64,000 bases of DNA from Parvicella tangerina (lineage in GTDB: Bacteria; Bacteroidota; Bacteroidia; Flavobacteriales_D; Parvicellaceae), in the NCBI RefSeq assembly GCF_907165195.1, contig NZ_OU015584.1, forward strand, positions 2,108,001-2,172,000, read 5' to 3'. Within the stretch, counting starts at the first letter, position 1. Each line of letters begins with the position of its first letter. The position numbers were made by a program, and so were the translations under genes. Of the stretch, positions 1 to 9,336 are shown in pieces. A model generated the notes under the pieces. That model had not been told where the DNA came from. It worked only from the letters and a program-made list of their open reading frames with translations, and searched no databases.

Positions 1-275
1 TCGATCCTGAGGACAACTTTAACTATCCGAAAAATTTTAACTTTGAATTACCTCCCATGTTATTCATTACTGGAAAAGGAGATAAAATACTTGGACATCC
101 AAGAGATGTAAAAAGGTTAATGAAAGAAGTAAACCCAGAAACTGTAACCTACAAGGTAATTGGTAAAGAAACTGGACACCTTCACGATTATGATCATATT
201 AATCTTCTAACACACAGGGATGCGCCAAAAGATCATTTTAAATTGGTCTTGAATTTCCTAGAAAAATTCAATTAA
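1..275 (+). CDS. alpha/beta hydrolase, C-terminal part (partial)
   Basis: The frame is open from the first bases of the window, so this is the 3' end of a gene that begins upstream. The visible residues fit the end of an alpha/beta-hydrolase fold: a beta strand followed by the likely catalytic acid in FITGKGDKI, then the likely catalytic histidine in the GHLHDYDH segment about 40 residues later, and a final amphipathic helix. An internal ATG at 57 would remove part of this fold and is not the start. The nucleophile elbow is outside the window, so substrate and subfamily cannot be judged. The next gene begins 12 bases later on the same strand. Confidence 0.6.
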   Translation, partial: DPEDNFNYPKNFNFELPPMLFITGKGDKILGHPRDVKRLMKEVNPETVTYKVIGKETGHLHDYDHINLLTHRDAPKDHFKLVLNFLEKFN

Positions 276-286
276 CTTTACCCCTC

Positions 287-937
287 GTGATCGAGGTAAA
301 AAATATACGTAAAAACTTTGATGATCTTGAGGTCCTAAAAGGAGTTAACCTCATGATTCAAAAAGGTGAAATCGTTTCCATAGTAGGAGCTTCTGGCGCA
401 GGAAAGACAACTTTACTCCAAATTTTGGGCACACTAGACAAAGCAGATAGTGGTGACATTCTTTTTGAAGGCACTTCGATCATGAAATTGAGAAAAAAAG
501 CGCTATCTGAATTTCGAAACGATAATATTGGCTTCGTTTTTCAGTTCCATCATTTACTTCCTGAATTCACGGCACTTGAAAATGTTGTTCTTCCTGCCCT
601 TATTGGGAACAAGAACAAAAAGGAAGCAGAAAAAAGAGCGAAGGATCTACTGGGTCAGCTTGGGCTTTCAGAACGTTTGAACCACAAACCTGCTCAATTA
701 TCTGGAGGTGAACAGCAAAGAACCAGTGTAGCTCGGGCGCTAATTAATAATCCGAAGTTGATTCTGGCTGATGAACCGAGTGGAAACCTGGATTCTGAAA
801 ACGCAGATGAACTACATGAGTTATTTTTTAAACTAAGAGAAGAAACTAATCAAACATTTGTCATCGTCACTCACAATGAAGATTTAGCAGATATGGCTGA
901 TCGTAAAATTCTGATGAAGGATGGCGTAACCATTTAA
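287..937 (+). CDS. lolD: ABC transporter ATP-binding protein, LolD-like
   Basis: A 216-residue ABC ATPase of the MacB/LolD type. Visible motifs are Walker [10 protein letters not shown] (about residues 34-42), the signature LSGGEQQR (about 138-145), Walker [13 protein letters not shown] and the switch histidine in VIVTHN. The family energises extraction of lipoproteins from the inner membrane with LolC/LolE permeases; no permease gene is in the window, so assignment to LolD rather than another MacB-type exporter comes from size and motif style. The start is GTG, because the first residues [10 protein letters not shown] are the normal N-terminus of the family and no ATG lies closer. It is 12 bases after the hydrolase and 5 bases before a secreted protein. 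Confidence 0.85.
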   Translation: MIEVKNIRKNFDDLEVLKGVNLMIQKGEIVSIVGASGAGKTTLLQILGTLDKADSGDILFEGTSIMKLRKKALSEFRNDNIGFVFQFHHLLPEFTALENVVLPALIGNKNKKEAEKRAKDLLGQLGLSERLNHKPAQLSGGEQQRTSVARALINNPKLILADEPSGNLDSENADELHELFFKLREETNQTFVIVTHNEDLADMADRKILMKDGVTI

Positions 938-942
938 CAAGC

Positions 943-1314
943 ATGAAAAAGATCATATTTATCGCTACTCTACTCTCCATTTCAACCTTTGCATTCGCAC
1001 AAAATTCTATCGCTGAATTATCGAAAGGAGTGGACAAGGGGACTTATTCGATTTTGGAAGTAAGACTGAACATGGAAGATGAGTTCAGAACCGTTGAGGG
1101 ACGAGACACAGAGGGGCTGGCACGAGTAGCCTTGTTTCTAGGGGATAATCAGAAAAAGGAAGTGCTCTCTAAAGGTTTTACGGGGTATAATACGGTTGTC
1201 AATTATTTGAATGAGATGAAAGACAATGGGTGGGTTTTAGACAACACATATTCTCTCAAAGGGAGTTCACTGCTCATTACACATTATGTTTTCATTAAAA
1301 AGAAAAAGAGCTAA
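943..1314 (+). CDS. small secreted protein, function unknown
   Basis: A 123-residue protein with a clear N-terminal signal peptide (basic MKK, hydrophobic stretch, cleavage near FAFAQ) and a lysine-rich end. I do not recognise the family. The mature part has a mixed alpha/beta composition with one hydrophobic strand near its end (LLITHYVFI). It starts 5 bases after the LolD-like gene and is followed 4 bases later by the AhpD-like gene, so the three are probably co-transcribed. Confidence 0.7.
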   Translation: MKKIIFIATLLSISTFAFAQNSIAELSKGVDKGTYSILEVRLNMEDEFRTVEGRDTEGLARVALFLGDNQKKEVLSKGFTGYNTVVNYLNEMKDNGWVLDNTYSLKGSSLLITHYVFIKKKKS

Positions 1315-1318
1315 AATC

Positions 1319-1918
1319 ATGAAACAACCTTTAGTAAACCCCAAAGACGACCAGAACGACAAAGAGCTACAAGAATTGATTGAATTCTATGAAGAAACAT
1401 TAGGTTTCTGTCCGAATAGTGTAAGAACAATGCATCATCGCCCACGTATTGCTTACGCTTTCATTGAAATGAATAAAGCTGTGATGGAAAATAAGGGAAG
1501 AGTAACCTCTGCTTTAAAACGAATGGTGGGATACATTAGTAGTCAGGCGACTGGTTGCAGATATTGTGAGGCGCATACCATTCGAGCAGCAGAACGATAC
1601 GGTGCTTCTCAAGAACAACTAGACAATATCTGGGAATATAAAACACATTCAGCATTCAATGATGCTGAGAGAGCTGCTTTAGATCTAGCATTACATGCTT
1701 CAACAGTACCGAACTCTGTAACCGATGAAATTGCGGAAGAAGCAAGAAAACATTGGAATGAAGGAGAGATCGTTGAGATCATGGGAGTCATTGCTCTTTT
1801 TGGCTATCTCAATAGATGGAACGATAGTATGGGAACAGAAATGGAAGGTGGAGCAATCGAATCTGGGGAGGAGTTATTGAGTCAGAAGGGATGGTCTGTG
1901 GGGAAACATGCTTACTGA
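1319..1918 (+). CDS. carboxymuconolactone decarboxylase / AhpD-like (peroxidase-related) protein
   Basis: A 199-residue, all-helical AhpD-superfamily protein. The diagnostic CxxCxxxH motif is present as CRYCEAHT, with a preceding helix carrying SSQATG. In AhpD relatives the two cysteines form the redox centre that reduces peroxiredoxin partners or peroxides. The substrate here cannot be deduced. The ATG at 1319 is chosen because it follows the upstream stop by 4 bases and begins MKQPLVNP; an in-frame ATG at 1286 lies inside the upstream gene. Confidence 0.8.
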   Translation: MKQPLVNPKDDQNDKELQELIEFYEETLGFCPNSVRTMHHRPRIAYAFIEMNKAVMENKGRVTSALKRMVGYISSQATGCRYCEAHTIRAAERYGASQEQLDNIWEYKTHSAFNDAERAALDLALHASTVPNSVTDEIAEEARKHWNEGEIVEIMGVIALFGYLNRWNDSMGTEMEGGAIESGEELLSQKGWSVGKHAY

Positions 1919-1981
1919 TTTAATTGAGGAATAACATTTCATTAAGTGATTAAAGTCACCGAAGTCTTTTTCTTTTAGCCA

Positions 1982-1989
1982 TAGCTTTG
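1982..1989 (+). promoter_or_regulatory. Bacteroidota -7 promoter box for arsM
   Basis: TAGCTTTG matches the Bacteroidota -7 consensus TAnnTTTG exactly and lies 16 bases before the arsM ATG in the 87-base gap after the AhpD-like gene. A T-rich stretch about 20 bases upstream could serve as the -33 element. No palindrome resembling an ArsR operator was seen nearby. Confidence 0.5.
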
Positions 1990-2005
1990 TATAAAACTGG
2001 TAATC

Positions 2006-2890
2006 ATGAGTAAAGAACAAGAGTTAAAAAAAGTAGTTCAAGAACGATATACTGAAATCGCAAAGCAAGAGAAGACTACAAATGCCTCATCGTGCTGTGG
2101 TTCTACTCGTCCTTCAAATAAAATCTACAACATCATGATGGATGATTACACGGGCACTGGAGGCTATGTTGAAGAAGCCGATTTAGGACTTGGCTGTGGA
2201 TTACCAACTGCTTTTGCTCAAATTAATCACGGAGATACTGTACTCGACCTGGGATCTGGAGCTGGTAACGACTGTTTTGTTGCCAGGCATGAGACCGGTG
2301 CGGAGGGGAAAGTGATTGGCGTAGATTTCACTCCTGCTATGGTCAAAAAAGCCCGAAAAAATGCTGAGAAATTGGGCTACAATAATGTCGAATTTAGACA
2401 GGCAGATATTGACGACTTGCCAGTGAACTGCGAAACGATAGATGTAGTGGTTAGTAATTGTGTCTTAAACCTCGTACCTAACAAACCAAAAGTAATTACA
2501 GAGATTTTCCGTGTCCTAAAACCTGGCGGTCATTTTAGCATCTCAGACATCGTATTGGTTGGCGAATTGCCTGATGCGTTAAGAAGTGACGCAGAAATGT
2601 ACGCGGGCTGTGTTGCCGGAGCTATTCAAATGGATGATTATTTAGGTATGATCGAGAAAACAGGTTTCGTGAATATTAAGGTTCAAAAGCAAAAGCCGAT
2701 CACAATTCCTGAAGACATTTTGGAAAAGTACTTATCGGCTGAAGAAGTAACCTCTTTTATGAAAGGAGACACAGGAATCTTTAGCATAACGGTATATGGT
2801 GAAAAGTCAGGTCTGAAGCCTGAAAAAAAAACCATCGCATTATCCGAAATTGAAAAATCAAACTGTTCTCCTGGAGGAGGTTGTTGTTAA
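2006..2890 (+). CDS. arsM: arsenite S-adenosylmethionine methyltransferase
   Basis: A 294-residue class I SAM methyltransferase. The SAM-binding motif DLGSGAGND is at about residues 81-89. The conserved arsenic-binding cysteines of the ArsM family are in place: Cys30/Cys31 near the N-terminus, Cys64 in LGCGLP, Cys152 in SNCVLNL and Cys202 in YAGCVAGA. The C-terminus ends in a CSPGGGCC cluster seen in many ArsM proteins. The enzyme converts arsenite to methylated arsenicals in the cytoplasm. No arsR, arsB or arsC gene is adjacent; its neighbour 1 base downstream is a CYTH-domain gene, so the two are probably co-transcribed. Confidence 0.92.
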   Translation: MSKEQELKKVVQERYTEIAKQEKTTNASSCCGSTRPSNKIYNIMMDDYTGTGGYVEEADLGLGCGLPTAFAQINHGDTVLDLGSGAGNDCFVARHETGAEGKVIGVDFTPAMVKKARKNAEKLGYNNVEFRQADIDDLPVNCETIDVVVSNCVLNLVPNKPKVITEIFRVLKPGGHFSISDIVLVGELPDALRSDAEMYAGCVAGAIQMDDYLGMIEKTGFVNIKVQKQKPITIPEDILEKYLSAEEVTSFMKGDTGIFSITVYGEKSGLKPEKKTIALSEIEKSNCSPGGGCC

Positions 2891-2891
2891 G

Positions 2892-3344
2892 ATGGCTCAC
2901 GAGATCGAAAGAAAATACTTGGTTGATAAAAGTCTTTGGGAAAAAGTGATCAAAGATAAAGCTGAATACGTTCACCAGCTCTACCTGCACGCTGACACAC
3001 AAAAAGCTATTCGTGTACGGATAATCGGAAAAAAGGCGTTCATAACCATCAAAAGCAAGCTATCTGATATAAAGCGATTAGAGTTTGAATACGAAATTCC
3101 ACTGGAGGATGCAAAGCTTATGATGGAAGCTTACGCTGACTGTCCGCAGGTAGAAAAAACCAGATACTTTATCAAGGAGGAGCATCACACCTGGGAAATA
3201 GATGTTTTTCACGGAAAAAACGAAGGTCTTATCGTTGCAGAAATAGAACTTTCCCATGAAGATGAACTCTTTGCCCTACCCCATTGGGTTGCCGAAGAAG
3301 TTACGCATGATCCAACGTATCTAAATGTGAATCTTGCGAAGTAA
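2892..3344 (+). CDS. CYTH-domain triphosphate tunnel metalloenzyme
   Basis: A 150-residue protein that begins MAHEIERKYLV, containing the ExExK signature (Glu4, Glu6, Lys8) of the CYTH/triphosphate tunnel family. Later basic and acidic strands (IRVRIIGKKAFITIK, RLEFEYEIP, EIDVFHG, VAEIELSHEDE) fit the eight-stranded tunnel. Short bacterial members are usually inorganic triphosphatases; class IV adenylate cyclase is the alternative. The start at 2892, one base after the arsM stop, places the ExExK motif at the expected position; an in-frame ATG at 2850 lies within arsM. Confidence 0.85.
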   Translation: MAHEIERKYLVDKSLWEKVIKDKAEYVHQLYLHADTQKAIRVRIIGKKAFITIKSKLSDIKRLEFEYEIPLEDAKLMMEAYADCPQVEKTRYFIKEEHHTWEIDVFHGKNEGLIVAEIELSHEDELFALPHWVAEEVTHDPTYLNVNLAK

Positions 3345-3421
3345 TTTAAGATTCGGCACTTATGAGTTTAGGTCTGAGTAATTTTTAGTTATTTTAGGGC
3401 ACTCATTGCTGTCGGTTTCCT

Positions 3422-5596
3422 TTGAAAAATCTGCTCTACATAGTTCTTATCTTCTTGCCATTTCTAACTGGTGCTCAGCTTTCTTTGGAAGAAAAAAATA
3501 AGATTGCAGCGTTAAGGATTAAAATTGAAAATGCGTCTCACGACACTACCATAATACAAGCATGGATTGACTGGGATAACATGATCTATGTTGCCGATCC
3601 TGATCTCGATTTAGCCTTGAACAAGAAAATTGATAGTTTATGTGAAAAGAACCTGGCCAAGAAGAACTCCAAAAAAGAAAAAGAGTTCTATGTTAAGTCC
3701 AGATCATTTGCCCTCAATAACATCGGATTGATCTACAAACACCAAGGAGACTATGCTTTAGCCATAGAATATTACGAAGATGGACTTGCATTAAGCGAAT
3801 CAGTAGATGACAAAAAAGGAATCGCTAACAGTTACAACAACATCGCCAATGTCTATCGAAATCAAGGAAACTATGCGAAAGCAATAGAATACTACATGCT
3901 GGCATTGACGCTCAATGAGGAGATCGAAAACAAAACTGGCATTTCCATGTGTTTAAATAACATCGGCATCCTGTATGAGTTCCAGGGAGAATATGACAAG
4001 GCTGTTGAATATTATTCAAAAAGTCTCGAGATTGATAAAGAACTGGGAAATAAAAAGGGGATCGCTGCATCTTACGGCAACATTGGGAATATTTATTCAG
4101 ATGAATTTGAATATGCCAAGGCCATCGAATACATGATGAAAAGCCTTGAGTTGAAAAAGGAAATGGGTAACCAAAGTGGCATTGCAATTACTTTGATCAA
4201 TCTGGGTAACGTTTATAAAGGTCTTGAAGATTATGACAAAGCCATTGAATACTACACTGAGAGTTTGCAGATCAATGAAGAACTTGGTAATCTTCAAGGA
4301 AAAGCCATGTGCTTAAACAACATTGGTGTAGTTTATGTAAAACAAAACCTGCATCAAGAAGCCTTGAAGTATTGCTCAAAATCTCTGGACATTTCAAAGG
4401 AGTTAGGAGCTATTATCGAAATTCAAAACGCCTCAAAAACACTTTGGGAGATATACAAAACGATTGGCGAACCAGCCAAAGCTTTAGAAATGCATGAACT
4501 TTACGTAGTATCTAAAGACAGTGTTCTCTCTATGCAAAACCAAAAGGAAGTGTTGAATCAAGCCTATAAATACGCTTATGAGAAACAAGCAACTGCAGAT
4601 AGTATTAAGGCTGCAGAAGCCAACAAAGTAAAGGATGCATTGCTGGCCGCAGAACAAGCAGAAAATAAACAGCATCAACTCGAGGCAGAACAACAGGAAC
4701 TTCAAAAGTATTACTTAATCGGTTTTTTAGGGTTAGCCTTGCTTTTTGGAGGTTTTATCTACAACCGATTTAGAGTGACCAGAACCCAGAAGAATACTAT
4801 TGAAGACCAAAAAAATATCGTAGATCGAGCCTACGATGAGCTAGAAGAAAAAAACAAAGAAATCCTGGACTCCATTGTGTATGCCAAAAGAATTCAAAAT
4901 GCGATTCTTCCACCTCCGAAGTTGGTTAAGGAGTACCTTTCCAATTCTTTCGTACTATATCTACCCAAAGACATTGTAGCGGGTGATTTTTATTGGGTTG
5001 AACATCGAGATGACAAGATATTATTTGCAGCGTGTGACTGTACTGGACATGGCGTTCCAGGCGCCTTGGTATCTGTTATTTGCGTAAATGGTCTCAATAG
5101 AAGTGTTAGAGAACATGGTCTAACGGACCCTGGTAAGATCTTAGACAAGACCCGTGAAATGGTCATTGCAGAATTCGAGAAAAGCGAAGACGAAGTACAT
5201 GATGGTATGGATGTTTCACTTGCGAGTTTGGAAGGGAACAAGCTTGAATGGGCAGGAGCTAATAACCCTTTGTGGTTGGTTAGAAATGGGGAATTAATCG
5301 TCTACAAACCAGATCATCAACCTATTGGCAAATACACTCAACCTACACCATTTACTACTCATTCAATCGACCTGCAAAAGGGTGATACGATTTACGTATT
5401 TACGGATGGTTATCAGGATCAATTTGGAGGAGATAAAGGTAAAAAACTGAAGGCCGCAAATTTCAAAAAACTACTTCTGTCCATTCAGGGTGAAACTATG
5501 CCGAATCAAAAACAGATTATCGAAGCCCATTTTAATAAGTGGAAAGGTGAGTTCGAACAAATTGATGACGTTTGCGTGATTGGTGTAAGGGTATAA
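3422..5596 (+). CDS. TPR-repeat membrane protein with SpoIIE-type PP2C phosphatase domain
   Basis: A 724-residue protein with four parts: a signal peptide ending near LTGAQ; at least six tetratricopeptide repeats (about residues 95-330, each with the A-I-E-Y-Y pattern); a transmembrane segment (about 430-450) bracketed by charged coiled coil; and a C-terminal SpoIIE/PP2C phosphatase (about 515-724). The phosphatase shows the metal-binding aspartates in DIVAGDFYW, ACDCTGHGVPG and the final DDVCVIGV. The layout suggests extracytoplasmic TPRs sensing a protein signal and controlling a cytoplasmic serine/threonine phosphatase, perhaps acting on an anti-sigma antagonist. The start is TTG, directly before the basic residue of the signal peptide. 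The upstream gap holds no other gene. Confidence 0.85.
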   Translation: MKNLLYIVLIFLPFLTGAQLSLEEKNKIAALRIKIENASHDTTIIQAWIDWDNMIYVADPDLDLALNKKIDSLCEKNLAKKNSKKEKEFYVKSRSFALNNIGLIYKHQGDYALAIEYYEDGLALSESVDDKKGIANSYNNIANVYRNQGNYAKAIEYYMLALTLNEEIENKTGISMCLNNIGILYEFQGEYDKAVEYYSKSLEIDKELGNKKGIAASYGNIGNIYSDEFEYAKAIEYMMKSLELKKEMGNQSGIAITLINLGNVYKGLEDYDKAIEYYTESLQINEELGNLQGKAMCLNNIGVVYVKQNLHQEALKYCSKSLDISKELGAIIEIQNASKTLWEIYKTIGEPAKALEMHELYVVSKDSVLSMQNQKEVLNQAYKYAYEKQATADSIKAAEANKVKDALLAAEQAENKQHQLEAEQQELQKYYLIGFLGLALLFGGFIYNRFRVTRTQKNTIEDQKNIVDRAYDELEEKNKEILDSIVYAKRIQNAILPPPKLVKEYLSNSFVLYLPKDIVAGDFYWVEHRDDKILFAACDCTGHGVPGALVSVICVNGLNRSVREHGLTDPGKILDKTREMVIAEFEKSEDEVHDGMDVSLASLEGNKLEWAGANNPLWLVRNGELIVYKPDHQPIGKYTQPTPFTTHSIDLQKGDTIYVFTDGYQDQFGGDKGKKLKAANFKKLLLSIQGETMPNQKQIIEAHFNKWKGEFEQIDDVCVIGVRV

Positions 5597-5641
5597 CTTT
5601 AAATCCCTTTCAAAACACTGGCACAACCACACCGTAAAACA

Positions 5642-6526
5642 ATGAATTTAAAAGAGTTATATACTGAATTAATTCAGGCGTATTCCGACAATAATCTAAA
5701 TATTGTTTCAGGAAAAATAATAGCCTTATATAAAAATAAGAATTACGAAAAGCTTCAGGAAATAGCGAATAAAATCTCAAAATACGTGACGATTGATGAA
5801 GATCAGCTTCCAAAGCTATTTTCTAAACTAATTGTGCTCTATCATCCTGACAAAGGAGATGGATATCGTAAAAAGTTAACGCAGTATTACAAGAATAATG
5901 ATTTGGAATCTCTCCAAAGTTATTCACACATCCTCTCAATCAATGACCTTGAAAATACAACAGTGACTTCCCTTGACGAAAGCGTAGATTATCAGCCTGA
6001 ATATAGCTGGGAAGCGGAAGAAAAAGCTGGGGATTACTTTTATGACGTAGACGACACAGGTCCCGGAAGAGAAGATATTAACTTAGATGATTATGAAAAA
6101 TCATTTTACAACGAAGTGAAATTCAGGGTATATGGTGATCCTACAATTGAATTTCCACCCTACTACCTTGAAGATTTTGAAGAATACGAACTTGCTGAAT
6201 GCGGTTTGGAGTCTTTAGATGGTGTTCAATACTGCATTCACGCTACTGTGTTGGATTTTTCTGACAACTTACTAACGGACATTTCTGAACTAGGTAAGCT
6301 GGAAAGATTGGAAGAAATTTATCTGGCTAATAACCAGATCGGTTACATTGACGCTTTAAGTAACCTATTCGAACTAAAAGTGATCGATCTTTCAAACAAT
6401 TTGATTGATGACATTTCTCCCCTATTCGATCTCAAAAAACTTAGCTATGTCAACTTGAGTAATAACCCTGTTCCGATTAGTCAGATTAATCAATTAAAGC
6501 GGAAAGGAATGGTCGTGATCAGCTAA
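5642..6526 (+). CDS. degenerate J-domain plus leucine-rich-repeat protein
   Basis: A 294-residue cytoplasmic protein without signal peptide. The first 100 residues contain LYHPDKGDGYRKK, where HPD (about 68-70) sits between two helices as in a DnaJ J domain. The middle is acidic and tyrosine-rich. Residues about 185-285 form four 22-residue leucine-rich repeats of the SDS22/internalin type (LTDISELGKLERLEEIYLANN and similar units). The combination suggests an adaptor that brings Hsp70 to an LRR-bound client; this is inference. Homology of the N-terminus to true J domains rests on the HPD loop and flanking helices only. Confidence 0.6.
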   Translation: MNLKELYTELIQAYSDNNLNIVSGKIIALYKNKNYEKLQEIANKISKYVTIDEDQLPKLFSKLIVLYHPDKGDGYRKKLTQYYKNNDLESLQSYSHILSINDLENTTVTSLDESVDYQPEYSWEAEEKAGDYFYDVDDTGPGREDINLDDYEKSFYNEVKFRVYGDPTIEFPPYYLEDFEEYELAECGLESLDGVQYCIHATVLDFSDNLLTDISELGKLERLEEIYLANNQIGYIDALSNLFELKVIDLSNNLIDDISPLFDLKKLSYVNLSNNPVPISQINQLKRKGMVVIS

Positions 6527-6551
6527 TTTAATGCCTTAATTTAATACCGTA

Positions 6552-7913
6552 TTAATCGTTTGGAAAAATAATCCCTTTGTATTCATTTACATTTACTTTT
6601 GGAATATTACTTCCGTATTTCTCATTAATTGCATCAATGAAGAAGTTGGCAATGATAGCATAGCCTTTTGTGTTTGGGTGAACACCGTCTAGGCTAAACA
6701 CCCCTCCTTCTACAAATTTTGCAGAAAACTCAACACCATCCAGATAAAAACCACTCGCAAAATCGTCCAAGTACTGATGCATGTCCACTACGCCAAAATC
6801 ATACTTTGCAGCCAATTCTCTGATTACCGTATTTAACTCAGCTGTTCGCTGTTGTACGATTGCCATTTCATCTCGGTCCATCACATAAATATGTTCTATT
6901 GGATTAGCTTGAGTTAATCCCTTATCGTTTTGCTGGATGCTTTCTAAGCCATACAAGAGAATCATGTCTTCATCTGTCTTCAAACGTACATTTCCAGTAG
7001 CGCCTTCAGTAATCCACAACTCCTCCACTTCAAGATATGCTTCGTTGACCGTAGTTACCATCGGAATGCTTGTGACATCAGGCAATGTAGCACAAACTCC
7101 TTTTGCTCCCATATTGTGAAAGGCAACTAATGCAGAATCGTATTTTTCTCTAAACTCATCTACTTCTGTTAGAGGCGTAGTTTCAATGATTCCTATACCC
7201 GCAACTGAAAACTCACCAGGATCTCCTCCGTTCAAGGTCCATCCTAATACATCATTATTACCTAACCAACAAGTAAAAAAGGTTGCATCACTTTCCTTGA
7301 TCTTATCAATGTAGTTATACGTTTCACCTCCTCCACCTATGGAAACTGGATCCGCACCAAAATTTAAAAATCTTCCATACGGATTAAGCGGTTCTCCTCC
7401 CAACAGTCCCACTCCCCCTAGCGTTGCATGATTTACAATTCGTTCTTGTAGGTTTCTTCCCATAATTTGCCATACAGCAATACCTGCAACCCCAAGGTTG
7501 TTATATTTTACTCTTTTTTCTCCCCAAGCATCAAAAGACGGATCTGCTTCCATTCCTCCTTCATCACTAGGAGCTAAAACAGTTAGTTCTCCCTCACTGT
7601 CAGTACTCAAAATTCTGAACCCACTGCCGTTTCCTGAAACAAGAGGTTGAATAAACTCATCCATATCAGGGTTACACATCTTCATTTGTCTGGCAATAAT
7701 TGCTGGATAGGAGTTACTTTGCTGTGCTTTTTCATTGTGTAATCCACCATCTTGATATCCCTGAGTGAGTGAATTTCCAACCGAAACATAATGGGTGAAA
7801 TCAGCCTCCCCCTCACTTCTTGAAACAATCTCAAAATCAGACTTTAAACAACTATTTGTCAACGTACTAAAACATAGTACCGGAACTATATATTTAATCG
7901 ATTTAAGTTTCAT
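6552..7913 (-). CDS. SGNH/GDSL hydrolase-like lipoprotein
   Basis: A 453-residue protein with a lipoprotein signal peptide (lipobox ending at Cys22, LTNSC). SGNH-hydrolase blocks are visible: block I as SVGNSLTQG (the nucleophile Ser follows Asn rather than Asp), block III as WLGNNDVLG, and block V as DGVHPNTKGY with the catalytic Asp and His. The family hydrolyses ester bonds in lipids or polysaccharides. The ATG at 7913 is chosen because it directly precedes the lipoprotein signal and lies 1 base after the stop of the upstream FadL-like gene. The longer frame to 7973 lies inside that gene. Tight linkage suggests the hydrolase releases fatty acids taken up by the FadL-type porin. Confidence 0.82.
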   Translation of the reverse strand: MKLKSIKYIVPVLCFSTLTNSCLKSDFEIVSRSEGEADFTHYVSVGNSLTQGYQDGGLHNEKAQQSNSYPAIIARQMKMCNPDMDEFIQPLVSGNGSGFRILSTDSEGELTVLAPSDEGGMEADPSFDAWGEKRVKYNNLGVAGIAVWQIMGRNLQERIVNHATLGGVGLLGGEPLNPYGRFLNFGADPVSIGGGGETYNYIDKIKESDATFFTCWLGNNDVLGWTLNGGDPGEFSVAGIGIIETTPLTEVDEFREKYDSALVAFHNMGAKGVCATLPDVTSIPMVTTVNEAYLEVEELWITEGATGNVRLKTDEDMILLYGLESIQQNDKGLTQANPIEHIYVMDRDEMAIVQQRTAELNTVIRELAAKYDFGVVDMHQYLDDFASGFYLDGVEFSAKFVEGGVFSLDGVHPNTKGYAIIANFFIDAINEKYGSNIPKVNVNEYKGIIFPND

Positions 7914-7914
7914 A

Positions 7915-9198
7915 TTATTCAAATTTTGCTTTTGATTCATCATCCTCTTCCTGACCACCACCGAAGCTGGCATTCACCGCAAAACCAACCACATCTACTA
8001 TCCGGTGGTATTTCGCTGTGAAACCAGCATCATCAAGCGACCCTTCCATTTCAATATTCTGACGAAGAAAATTCACGTCAAAACCAATATTTTCTGTAAG
8101 CTGTACACCCAGTCCAAATGTAAAATTAGCTTGATCTGCATCAGGTAACTCTGGACTCACTCTACCATCAGGAATAGGTGTCTTGTCAGCATAAAAACCA
8201 ACTCTAAAGCTGAAACGTTCCTTGAAAGTAACATCTAATCCTACTCGGTGTACTCCAGTACTCTTCCACGCCTTAATCGTTTCACTATCTGGTGTGTCTG
8301 GGTTGGCAAAGTCAAAGGCCAGTGTATCATAAGACTTCCAACCTGTATAACTATAATCATATAGTGCTGTGATGTCCAGTTCATCGTTAAGGTGATAGGT
8401 AAATCTCAAGCCTCCTGTCGCTACGTCAGGAAGTGTCAAACCTCCTGAGAAAGTTGTAGATTCAGGGAACTGATAACGAAGTGATGAAGGAATATTGTAA
8501 AACTCTGCCTTTCCCTCGGGGAGGTTAACATTTAACTTTGATCGGTAATTTAAACCAAGAGCAAGCACCATTTTTTCATTATCGATCAGCTTTGAATGAA
8601 GCCCAAGATTAAAACCGAAAGCTACCCCACTTCCTTCTAAATGAGCTTGACCATACTTATAATCTGCAGAACTAACGGGAACAGCCTTTTCTGTCGAAAA
8701 AGCACCAGTGGTAAACACAAATCCTGCTCCAATCCCTAACTTCTCATGGATCTTGTAAGAAACTGTTGGCTGAAACATAAACGTTCGCAAAGAAATATTC
8801 TGAATAATATAACGACCCTCCCAGTTGTCTGCAAACGAAGAAGAAGATCCGAATTGATTATTCACTGCAAAGCCAACATTTAGTTTATCCGTGAGTTGAC
8901 CTGTATAGTAAAAATGGATCGGGTTGGCATTCGGTGTGGTTTGATTAATATTATCCGTTGAAGGCGTCTGCAATGAAACCCTAGGCATTACGTAGTGCAA
9001 ACCAGCTATGAAGTGATGTCCTTTGACCTGATACATGGCTCCAGGGTTAAAAAACAAAGCACTTGGATCATTTGCCCAAGCAGTAAATGCACCTCCTAAA
9101 CCCAACGCTCGTACGCTCTGCGTGTTCAACTGAAACCCACCTCCAAAAGCACTTATGCTCATGAAAGTCAACACTATAATACTCCAACCTTTTCTCAT
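7915..9198 (-). CDS. OmpP1/FadL-family outer-membrane transport protein
   Basis: A 427-residue outer-membrane beta-barrel. After a signal peptide the mature N-terminus GGFQLNTQSVRALGLGG and the following AWANDPSALFFNPG match the plug-region signature of FadL/OmpP1/TodX proteins. The remainder alternates polar and aromatic residues as in a 14-strand barrel. The family moves hydrophobic molecules such as long-chain fatty acids across the outer membrane. The C-terminus is hydrophilic (EEDDESKAKFE) instead of ending in an aromatic residue, a mild oddity. It is the first gene of a two-gene operon with the SGNH lipoprotein. Confidence 0.88.
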   Translation of the reverse strand: MRKGWSIIVLTFMSISAFGGGFQLNTQSVRALGLGGAFTAWANDPSALFFNPGAMYQVKGHHFIAGLHYVMPRVSLQTPSTDNINQTTPNANPIHFYYTGQLTDKLNVGFAVNNQFGSSSSFADNWEGRYIIQNISLRTFMFQPTVSYKIHEKLGIGAGFVFTTGAFSTEKAVPVSSADYKYGQAHLEGSGVAFGFNLGLHSKLIDNEKMVLALGLNYRSKLNVNLPEGKAEFYNIPSSLRYQFPESTTFSGGLTLPDVATGGLRFTYHLNDELDITALYDYSYTGWKSYDTLAFDFANPDTPDSETIKAWKSTGVHRVGLDVTFKERFSFRVGFYADKTPIPDGRVSPELPDADQANFTFGLGVQLTENIGFDVNFLRQNIEMEGSLDDAGFTAKYHRIVDVVGFAVNASFGGGQEEDDESKAKFE

Positions 9199-9322
9199 TG
9201 TTTATTACCTAATTTTAAACTAAAGATTCTTAAAAGTACAATTTTGAAGGTTAAATCGCAAGTTCTATTATCAAGATGACGAAGTTAGGCCCTGTTGTAG
9301 CAAGCATTCAAGTTGCTTTTAT

Positions 9323-9330
9323 TACTTTTG
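9323..9330 (+). promoter_or_regulatory. -7 promoter box close to the amidohydrolase start
   Basis: TACTTTTG matches TAnnTTTG and ends 6 bases before the ATG at 9337, so transcription would begin at or almost at the start codon. A TTG at 9296-9298 is a possible -33 element about 24 bases upstream. Confidence 0.4.
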
Positions 9331-9336
9331 CGCTCC

